This document shows positions 55,091-64,000 of a stretch of 64,000 nucleotides of DNA, piece after piece. Both the position numbers and the translations under genes were made by a program. Origin of the DNA: Isoetes taiwanensis (taxonomy: Eukaryota; Streptophyta; Lycopodiopsida; Isoetales; Isoetaceae); assembly GCA_021234155.1 (NCBI GenBank), contig JAJEKV010000018.1, positions 21,563,252-21,627,251 of the forward strand. Reading direction: 5' to 3'. The notes beneath the pieces were generated by a model. It did not search any database and was not told the origin of the DNA. It worked only from the letters and a program-made list of their open reading frames with translations. Every line of letters begins with the position of its first letter. Position 1 is the first letter of the stretch.

Positions 55091-55572
55091 GACCCCCAAA
55101 AGTGTGAGACTTAGCGGTATTTTAGGAATCTTTGAAAGATGCTTTTTATTAATGCAAACGCCAAGTCATTATGTGCGTTTGTACCGTCACAATTGATGAA
55201 ATGAATGAATGCACTACAAAAAATGTTGAGCCTTTTCGACGCCTATATATGCGACCTTTGAACGTCGTGCATCGTCGTCATCGACGCTTCAAAGGTCGAA
55301 TACGGTGAAATCTCTATATTGATTGAAGACCGCCTACGGTTGACCAAACCGCCAAATACGTATCGAAATAGCGTCGATGATGGTCGGTGAATCGCACCGC
55401 CGACGATTTCGTGGCGTGCGCGATGCCGGTGATGCCACGCCGGTCATTTTGCCGTCCGGGCCAATCAACGTCCGATCATCGACGTTGCGGTATATGCCGG
55501 GCGGAGATGGCAAACCCGCGCTACCATGCGGTGGTGCCGCTTCCGCGGGACGCCGATCATCGACGCCTCTAA

Positions 55573-55790
55573 ATAATAAAAAAAATAAAAAATTAAAAAA
55601 TTTAAAAAATTTAATGGGTTGCAATTTAAGACATATTAAGTTGTAAAGACTTGAATTTTATTTATCAAATAAAAATATTTGGAGAAATCTAAATTAATCA
55701 ATTAAAATCTAATTAAAATCAACTAAAAATCTAAATTAATCAATTAAAAATCTAATTAAAATCTAAATTAATCAATTAAAGATCGTTCTT
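55573..55790. repeat. A/T-rich tandem repeat inside the CACTA-type element
   Basis: TCTAAATTAATCAATTAAAA and AATCTAATTAAAATC phrases repeat three or four times between 55685 and 55785. 55570-55612 is almost pure A/T. Confidence 0.8.
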
Positions 55791-57119
55791 AAAATAGACT
55801 TAGGTATCCGGTACACGTAATCAAAATATAAAAAAAAGTGAGAAAATATGGCACAAAAATCATATTCAACAAAAAGTTAATGTATCATTGAACTTCTGAA
55901 AATGCGTAAAGTCTATTCACCACACTTGGAGTTGGAGAATAGCGAGACATAACATAAAAATCGAAGTTCAAAGCTGCTTCACCAGGTACTTATGACCTCT
56001 CGTCTTCCCGTCATTAAGCCGCCGAAAACATATCCGCGAGGCTTAAAGCTAAATACTTTGCAAGGTTATGTAGTGAATGTACATACATCACCCTTTCACC
56101 AAGCGTATCGGATGCATTTCTTAGCGTGCTTGTCCAATTAGCCCTTTTCGCGATCATCTCTAGTCATTTTGGGCGTTTAAGATTGTTTGGCTGGTTGTTA
56201 AAATTACTATAACCACGGATCCGATCATGTTGGTAGCGCAAGCTCCGTTCTGCGTGGTACCTTCTTGCACGGTTGCCGCTACTCCTCTACGTGACAATAT
56301 GTTGGCCTTGCAAGGCTGCAACCTAACACAAGTCCTTAGTCCTTTATATTAATCTGAATATCGTCCTCACGACTTTGTGTAAGCATTAGAGATGTACCTC
56401 GAGATAACCCCGTTCATCCAATGGGGTCAATTCCTTCTTCTATCGGGACTTTTCCATATCGGCATGTTTTATCGCCTCTCTTCTTCTTAGGTCGTAGTCC
56501 ACAACGAAATCAAACATGATGCGATATTGATCCGCGATTAAGAACAAGGGAAGGTAATACCTCATGGCTTTAACATGTTGACCCAAATACATTAGCAAAT
56601 AAATTTACAAGTAGTGAGAGCTTGGACCGAAGCACTTAGTCCCCTCACTTCGAGGTGGAGCCATGCCCTTGCCCAAGTCTCTCCAAGTTTTAAACCTAAA
56701 CAAAGCATTAAACTTAAACGTATTAAAATAAATTCTTACACGAATAAGTACAAGGTGTTAGTTGTCGATTCAGCAAAAGATTTTTTGCTTGGGGATCTGC
56801 TTTGATCGGCAGGATAATCCATGAGAGTTCAAATCCAAGGGGTATTTTGGACCATTTTATGCGACGATACTTAGGGTTAGAGTGTTTTAGGTTCAATTAA
56901 GGAACATCTATACAATGAGGGGTCAAATTGCCTTTTAAAATTGGTGATACAAGGGGGGCTTCTTTTGTCGACGCCGAACAACATGCCACCCCTATGTATA
57001 AGTGTACCCCTGCATTTTGTTAGGAGTTATGCATGCAAAACAAGACATCCAATGGTTAGAAAAATATTAAAACTAAGTAAGAAATTAAATACTGTGTTAG
57101 TCGTTCATCGCACCTTGCA

Positions 57120-57520
57120 TTAAAAAAAGAAAAACAAAAAATAAAGGAAGCCGCTTCATCGACGAAGAAAGAATAGAGGAAGAATCGAAGAGAAAAACGA
57201 ATGATGAAAAAAGAAGAAGAAGAAGAGAGAAGGGAGGAAGAAGAAGAAAAGTGGAGGAGGATGATGAAGAAAAGAAGAAGAAGAAATAGAGGAAGAGATG
57301 ATGAGAAAAGGATGTGTCGATCCGGGGAAAGAATATAGAAGAGGAGGGATTGGAAGAAGGAAGAAGAAGCAAAATTTGGAAGAGCAAAAAAGCAAGAATA
57401 AAAAAAAGGCATGGCAAAATATGAGGATAGAAACATTGGAAGGGATCAAATGGAAAAGGGATGGAAAGAATTAACTAAAAAGAGGCCAAGATTGATGAGA
57501 TAGAATGGGAAGAACAAACA
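57120..57520. repeat. GA-rich polypurine tract of about 400 bp
   Basis: The plus strand is mostly AAG/GAAGAAGAAG-type purine runs. The long serine/phenylalanine-rich frames on the opposite strand are a by-product of this composition. Confidence 0.85.
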
Positions 57521-57829
57521 ACAAGAAGAAACAAAGCCCTAAACTTGGGAAAAAACAATGGATTCAAAAAGAGATGGTTGATCCAAGCACATACCTTCTC
57601 GGAGCTTGCTTTTGGCAAAGGAATAGTTTTAAGACCATACGCCGAAAACGCCGGAATAAACGCCTCCCAAGTTTCTTGCTTGTCAAATAGGTCGGTTTTC
57701 GCCTCGCCCGATAGTCACGACGCCGATAATCGACGCGCGACGCGAGCATCGACGCTCGAAGATAAACGCCGCTCTACTTGATATACCGTACAAACGTCAA
57801 TATCGACGTTGCAAAAACATTAAAAAAAA

Positions 57830-59280
57830 GTTAGCACTGTACCCATAAAGGTTCAGAATTAGCTAAAACCTCGACATCCAAAACCCTAGCCGCCTTAAAT
57901 ATTCTTGGTTGAGGCACAAGAGCTCGGTACCGCTTCACATCTAGAAGTTCAGCTAAAGCATCCCGAGTGATCTTTGGAGGCGATCTAAGGTTCGTTTTGT
58001 ATTTCCCTTTCTCAACAATCCTCCTTAAATTTGGTATCGTTCGCTTCGCCCCTTATTTAGCTCTCTTTCTAATGTCAGGGATCTGAGATACCTCGCCCTA
58101 CTATCACGAAAAAGAAAGAAAAGAAAAGCATGCATTTGAAGAGCCGTTTTAGGTATAGTTGATGAGTATGTAGCGTCCCTACTGCGTGTCACGGTGCACT
58201 CATGAGTATACAATGAGGAGTTCTTCCCCACACCGAAACCACATCTTGTCTGAGGGCCCTCACTTATCAACTGCATTAGCAGGTCACGATGGGAGGAAGA
58301 GTGAAGGTGTCATCTACTGTCTCCCACCGGGGCCTACCCACAAGTATGAGCGTAAACATACATGTCGGTGGCATACATCAACACCATATGACCATGCTTG
58401 AAGGATGGCCCTCCACTATGTCATAGGCGAAGATGACACATCACATAGGAATCCACGAGGCTCGAGAACCACGGGGATGGAGTGACAAGCTTAGGAACTC
58501 ATACAGTTCTTTCTTACTTACTTTGAGACGAAATTCGCCTTGTGGATTTGCAGGCATGGAAACATGGTCTAAGGTTGTCCCTCCATGCGCCCTCCACAGC
58601 GCACTGCGATACGGTACGAAAAGTATTGGGACTGGCCTTGCTTGCGTAGGATGCATAGCCAAAGGGGCTATATCACGGGTTGCATCTCCCACGGTTCGAT
58701 GGGGCGGTGGGGATCGCTCCCTCGAGAGATCTCATGCTGATCCAAAGGTGACTAGAACCCTTTGCGAAAGCGGCTGACTTGAACTCAATGGAGAGGTCCT
58801 TATTCACCACCTCCACGAGTGCCAGGCCCATACCTTGCGGTGGCGGCATTAGGCCTAGTGACTTTCCAGCGGTCTTTTACCTGCCCGAGAGATTGGTTCG
58901 AATGGAGAACATGAACCTCCTTATAAGCCCGGTCGGCCCCTTCACCCACAACCGGTGTGGCTCTTGCGAGGCATCTATGGTGTGCTAGAGGCTAATCCCC
59001 AGGAGCATCTACTACCAAGCTTTTGGAATTCTACCCCCTTCAATCTGAGGAGGTTCACGGAGATACATGTCATCCATATACATCACTTGCAGGAAGAACA
59101 AGAACTTAGATCTAATCTATATATCCTTAGAGTTAGGTTCTTTTAGTTAGAGTCACTGGTATCTACTCATCTAGGAATCTAGATGGGCAAAGAAAAAGCG
59201 ATTTAATAGGCTAAACCTAAATTACAATGACGGAAAACGGTTTAGACCATTAAATGGAAGCCATGATCCATATCATGAGT
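57830..59280. other. Unassigned interval, probably decayed repeat DNA
   Basis: A frame at 58433-58777 is open for 114 codons but has no known motif. The CATG/CGG-rich sequence resembles decayed LTR-element DNA elsewhere in the window. There are no LTR ends, PBS or domain motifs. Confidence 0.3.
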
Positions 59281-59778
59281 TGCTCCTCGACTGATTTAGG
59301 CCCATCCCCTTGCGAGCTGCTTTCGAATCCAAGGGGAAACTAATGGTGCCATTCTACCAGTGGTCTGGGGGAGGTTTGAAACTCAGAGAGCAGCCAAAGC
59401 GAGCTCTAAAACCTAGGAGCGAAAATGGGCAAGTTAGGGTTCTTCTACTTAAATATGCACGGGGTTGGGGCTTGGGGTTTCCAATTATCCCACTAGGCAT
59501 GTGGGATGGTGGAAATGGAATACTGCCTTTAATGGCTAGGTGGCCAAATGTGCCTCATGGAAATGTGTGTGCACCTAAGTGTGCCCGCATGGAAATGTGT
59601 GCACCTTGTAAATATTGCATGTGCACATTAAAAGAAATACACATACCTAGCAAGTTGCCCCTAGGGCTACTCCCGGCTTTACTGCGATTCGGTTTATCGG
59701 TTGGGTGGCGTGTGCGTTGACGAGGACGATGCGGTATTATGCGTCGATCGGGACCGTTATCGCGTGTGGAAGCGTCAC
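59280..59778 (-). repeat. Probable 3' LTR fragment of a second LTR element
   Basis: The minus strand reads AAGGTGGAGAATGTGACGC near 59790-59772. A short purine run is followed by TG, like a polypurine tract entering a 3' LTR. To the right the minus strand reads IPWRPNHRDAIISRWRM then a stop, in the style of the last codons of gypsy pol. The LTR's other end is not defined, and no partner copy is in the window. Confidence 0.35.
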
Positions 59779-59879
59779 ATTCTCCACCTTGAAATGATCG
59801 CGTCGCGATGGTTGGGTCTCCACGGAATCTTCCCCAACTTTTGCAATCCGGCGGTAAAATACTGATATTTGCTATTATA

Positions 59880-62520
59880 CTTACATTTATTAAAAGATTA
59901 CCTTAAGGTAATTATTTTTCGTGAATGCATGCATTACATTTATCAAATAACTTGTCGGTTGGTAACTTCTATTAAGCGAGGAACCCTTATTAGTCCCTTA
60001 TTTATTATAACATTTAGTTTATCACAATTTAACACTTTCATATACAATTATTATTTAAGGTACTCTTCATTCCTTGCAACACATTCCAACAAAATTTGTG
60101 TTGCAAGTCCTGCGCTTACAACAAATCATTAATTTTTACAATATCTATAATTACATACTTACTATCTTAATTATTAGAATTACTCTAAGGTAATGTTTAA
60201 AACATTCTTGTACTATTTCATTACCAATTAACTTATCACTTCATGTAACTTGAAAATCTACGTAGGGTAATTATTAACCTTACTTAACACAACATTTAAG
60301 TTTATCAAAAGTTTATCAATTTCATGAAAATTTACACACTTCTAAGGTACTCTTCATCCTTGCAACACATTGTATTTAAATTTGTGTTTACAAGTTTTCA
60401 TCTTCGACCTCCTTGCCCTCAGGGTCCTCTATTGGCTGCCAGTGGAGCCCTATGTTATTACTATTTTAATTATTAATAAAATTTTTTGGTTATATGGTGA
60501 CCACCCACTATCTACATGGATGCATGTGGCTAAATCTCCCGGCATTAAGGAAGGGGTGAATCTTCCATTATGGCGTGGAGGCCAACCTATATGCGTATGC
60601 AGCTCATGCCGCCTCTAGTTGCCTTGGGTGGAGAATATCCTTCGGTAGGAAGTGAAGGATAGCTTCCTCCTATCAAAGCATATATGGGGCTAAAGGGTGC
60701 CTTTCCTATCAATGCATTCTGAATGACCTCCAACTCTCGGTTGGTCTACTTAAGTGGGACCCAGTAGACTTTCTAATCCACCACCTTCCACTTTCGTCAA
60801 GGCTTGCGGTCCGTACTACATTGGCGACATTACACCAGCCCTAGAGATCCTTGGTAGCGGTCTCCTCATCGGTAACAACATTACAGCCTACCTAGCATAG
60901 GTTGCATGTCGCGTGGAGTCTTAACTATACAAGCATTTAATCTACACAAGCGGCGACATGCACGAGCCAATTTTTGCTGGCTCCTTTAGTGTGTTAACAT
61001 AATTACCCTACGATTTGGTATATTTATAAAATTAACATTATCATGAGTATCGGACATTTACTTCCGATGGGCTGGGGTATATTTACTTACTCTAAGCTTT
61101 ACCTTGTATTGTGGCGAAGGCTTTGCGTTAGCGATTATTTGGAACAATAACCGATTTAGACCCTCTTGTGTTATGAACAAGGGTTTTAATTATCATACAC
61201 AAGGGAATTAGATGTGCTTCTTATTCTCTTCCTTGGATGCTGCATTACCCTTGGAAGTGTATCCTAAGATGCACTTAAGTGCATATTTAGATTATTCTAA
61301 TATCTATTTATAAGGACCCGGTCATATGGCTATCCTTGGAAGGGAATTGCATCCTTTGGGAGGATTAATTAACATTACTACCTCACATTATGGTTGTTAT
61401 TTAACTTGTTTCCGTTGTAATTACATATGCGTCGGTGAATTTATTACAGTGTGGGATCTATATATTTAACTTATCTATAAGACACATTAAAACATAATGC
61501 ATTACTGCGCACTTGCCACCTGGGCTAGAATGCATCCCACCCATTGAGCCGGCGTCGGTGAATTTGGAGATGACTTGAGTGCGTTTGCGGCATTGCTCCC
61601 CCTTAGTTTTTGCTCCACTTCATTGGTGTGGATAGCTCTGCGTCAGTCTCGCGTTGGGACCTCTGAGCTATCTATCTCTCATCTTGCGCTCTATTAAAGC
61701 TTAGGCCATTTGCGGTGGGGCTATTCTATGGATTGGGTCAATTGTTGATGCAAGTACGTTCAATCCTTAAGATTGAGCCCCTCCCACTTTCTTCAAAAGT
61801 GGATCACCCGCCTTCAATGGCCGTTGGCCTGGCGTCATATCTATTCCTCCCCTTAAAAGGGTTATGCGGCTTCTTAGCTTGGCATTAAGTTACTAGCAAG
61901 CTAGCATATATAACCATCTAAGATGATGCATATATTATGTTATCATTTATTTCAATATAATTATGGGTTATCTGCTACTTGGTTAGAGCGATTCCAAAAC
62001 CACAAGGTTTTTTTTGTCATGACGACAATTCCTTTTGTCTCAAAGACTATTTGATTACTATAATTCTTATTTTTTAGATGTACCTTACATGTATTATTCT
62101 TTATTCCCCTTTCTTAGTTATTTAGCTCTTGGAATATTCCTACCAATCGAATTGATGTCATAAGTAACAAGTTGGTGGGACTTGTTAGATTACTACTTTC
62201 TTTAGGTTGGATTATTCTTTGGATTACTAGATTTATACATAGTTGAAAACAATTATCCTAAGTAAGATTCCTTCTTGGCGAGATCCATCTTTCCACAAGT
62301 GGTTTCATCCGTTCAGGATGTGCGATTTAACAATCGTGTATAATTATAGTTACTCATGCATTTCCTTCCCAATCCTTGACGCTTAGCTCAATATTGGGGC
62401 AATCCTTTGCTTGGAATATGCGGAATGCCTTCTAATCCCAATATGGATGTTAGTCCATACGATGACCCCAACCTACTAAGGCCCCATGGCCTTAGATCCT
62501 TGAGCTTGCTAGAAGCTCAT
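59880..62520. other. Second hairpin-rich AT-rich module
   Basis: Non-coding and rich in short perfect inverted repeats: palindromes 59899-59914 and 61269-61284 (16 bp each); 11 bp 60073-60107; 7 bp 60637-60660; 7 bp 60744-60769; 7 bp 61784-61802; 6 bp 61760-61776; 8 bp 62476-62495; 7 bp 62501-62519. It lies directly right of a PPT/LTR-like junction, as the first module does at 9755. I see no clear sequence similarity between the two modules. Confidence 0.6.
60056..60395. repeat. Direct repeat of about 50 bp containing a hairpin
   Basis: AAGGTACTCTTCAT followed by CCTTGCAACACATT occurs at about 60057 and about 60340. The first copy forms an 11-bp perfect stem, CTTGCAACACA with TGTGTTGCAAG. 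In the second copy one arm is changed (TGTGTTTACAAG). Confidence 0.8.
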
Positions 62521-62999
62521 CCACTCGTTACTGCTTGAAGGGGAGCAAGGTAGCGTTCTCCCAGAATCGCTCGATACTTGGTCTCCTTGGCGGTGGCTCC
62601 TCTTTGTTGATGTAGAGGTTGACTTTGTTAGCTAGAAGCCTCTTATTGCTAGTGGCTTGTTGATGGTGTAGTTGATCCGTTTGAATCTTGCATCACGGCT
62701 TTTCAAATGCACGAGGTAAAGGCATTTGTTGAAGAGAGATCTTTCATCTTGAACTTTTGTCTTGGCAGCTAAAGGATGGCCTACGTATCAGAATATTGTT
62801 TCTTAAAACCATGATGTCTCATCTGTCCGAGTCCTCTGTCGTTATCGTGTTGCCGTGAAGAGTGTTGGCGGCTGATGTTGATTGCTTCACTTGCAGCTTG
62901 TGACATCTCTTCCTTTGATGTGTGTTACGCTATGGGAGGAAGAAATAACAAGGGAACTATGGCAACTGCATCGACTCTAAATGAATCCTGTGGATTTGT
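62520..62999. other. Unassigned interval before FPGS copy 2
   Basis: The minus strand gives polar, Q/S/T-rich peptide (LHQQRGATAKETKYRAILGE) that would suit a gag spacer, but no domain is identifiable. A plus-strand frame from 62875 is open into the next feature and is probably chance. Confidence 0.3.
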
Positions 63000-64000
63000 T
63001 CCGGCAAAGAACCTTAGCCGCCTAATGTCAAGGTACGATGGCAAAGACCAAGACTGGGTCTAATATTGCATGCCCATATATAGGCCCGCGACCGGGCTTA
63101 AGACCATTTTGAGACTCCATATGATTGTTGTGGTAGACTCGGTCTTGAATAATGAACCTCGCATTTTCCATACACACACCACGGATCAGAAACAACAACT
63201 TCAAGACCCTCGATTTCATTTGGAATGACTAATGAGCTAAGGTTTTCGAATAGCTATCATTATGCATTGAGATAATTCGAACAAGATTTCAGATATATTT
63301 CAATTGAGTGTTGAATTATATTTTTTAATACCTTTATTCCAATAGCTTTGTTGCATTGCTTCCCATTGTTGCTGCAAAAGCTTTTGCCATGAAAGATCTG
63401 CGTCGACTTTGTTATAGGCATCAATGGCATTATAACTGGAGTAAGGAGGAACAAAAAATGATTTCTGGATTAGAGTGCCCGTGGATATGAATAAAGCACA
63501 TTAGAAATCATTATGGCCCAATAAAGGTTCTTATGGATGAGTCATAAGTAAAGAAAGTAGCAACCTTGTTTTGTACATGTATTCAGCAGAGGAGGTAACA
63601 ATTGTTGGGGGTCCCATTTTGACATGCCATTGAAAAGCAAAATCTGCAACGTTATTTTACCATAAGTAATTCCATATATCAAAGTCTTTTAGAACTAGAT
63701 TGTAGCTACTTACATAAGCACTTGCTTCTTGTCCCTTCATGCCATTGACCTTGGATTTTGACTTGCGAGAGAAGAACCATTTGGCACATGCATCCATGCT
63801 ATTCTGACTGTGTGCTCCATCCAAATAAAAGCTCAGCTTTCCAGGTTTGCAAAGGTTAGTATCATGAATAGTGTAGGTTAAGTACGCGTACGTTACGTTT
63901 TCCATACTTAATGTACCGTACCCATACGTACCGTACGTACTTATTCATTTTGTGCATCAAATAGGAACAAATTTTTTTTTTGGTTGTTTTACGCCACGAC
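63000..64000 (-). pseudogene. Folylpolyglutamate synthase 3'-end fragment, copy 2 (cut by window edge)
   Basis: At 63843-63776 the minus strand encodes KLSFYLDGAHSQNSMDACAK and WFF, the conserved F-Y-L-D-G-A-H-S-P-E-S-M-x-x-C-x-x-W-F of folylpolyglutamate synthase. At about 63460-63330 it encodes YNAIDAYNKVDADLSWQKLL and then QQQWE, the next exon. The remains of a further exon lie near 63000-63060. It aligns with 46320-47345 for about 1 kb in the same orientation and is the better preserved copy. The match continues to the end of the window, so the duplication may be larger. Confidence 0.65.

Larger units (their letters stand above)
55212..57815. mobile_element. CACTA-type (En/Spm-like) non-autonomous DNA transposon
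   Basis: The left end begins CACTACAAAAAATG, the usual plant CACTA terminus. TCGACG words cluster within 400 bp of the left end (near 55228, 55280, 55477 and 55558) and within 100 bp of the right end (near 57720, 57745 and 57803), with others at 56968 and 57155, like the subterminal repeats that bind CACTA transposase. No transposase frame is present. The right terminus is degraded and I cannot find TAGTG or the 3-bp target duplication, so the right limit is approximate. Confidence 0.6.

Noticed and set aside
57056-57449. Three overlapping serine/phenylalanine-rich minus-strand frames of about 100-125 codons
   Set aside because: They are the complement of the GA-rich tract, with low-complexity composition and no domain.

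Overview
The window is nuclear DNA of a flowering plant, from repeat-rich accessory sequence. The evidence is Ty1/copia and Ty3/gypsy elements primed by initiator tRNA-Met, L1-type and RTE-like LINEs, a CACTA-type DNA transposon, and broken pieces of plant genes (a chloroplast-type adenine-nucleotide carrier, a leucine-rich-repeat protein, a subtilisin-like protease and folylpolyglutamate synthase). I see no intact host gene. Intact reading frames occur only in one young copia element. Everything was read by eye, so boundaries given as round numbers are approximate.

Layout. 1-3990: minus-strand Ty3/gypsy remnant (start of RT, zinc knuckle, gag, probable 5' LTR). 3990-4451: junk with one possible psq-type helix-turn-helix. 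4457-39948: apparently a single minus-strand LTR retrotransposon. Both LTRs run TGTTAC...GTAACA, the PBS lies inside the right LTR, the polypurine tract inside the left LTR, and a perfect 5-bp target duplication (CAAAG) sits just outside both ends. Its 3' LTR is split by a 4.3-kb L1. Its interior carries a gag remnant, a 2.4-kb stretch packed with short perfect hairpins whose loops are GG-rich on the element's sense strand, and antisense fragments of host genes that still have introns. A 13-kb copia element (18691-31687) sits in the middle and itself holds an RTE-like LINE and an L1 3' end.

39954-64000: a mosaic of tandem repeats, a folylpolyglutamate synthase 3'-end fragment present twice (about 46.3 and 63.0 kb), a subtilase remnant with a triplicated exon, a copia 3' end, a CACTA-type element, and a second LTR/PPT junction followed by another hairpin-rich AT-rich stretch (59.9-62.5 kb).

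The two most interesting points are the giant chimeric element and its hairpin module. An important caution: related copies in this window differ again and again at CAG/CTG sites (CAG to CGG, CTG to CG), which looks like a methylation-linked consensus error and may explain many apparent frameshifts.
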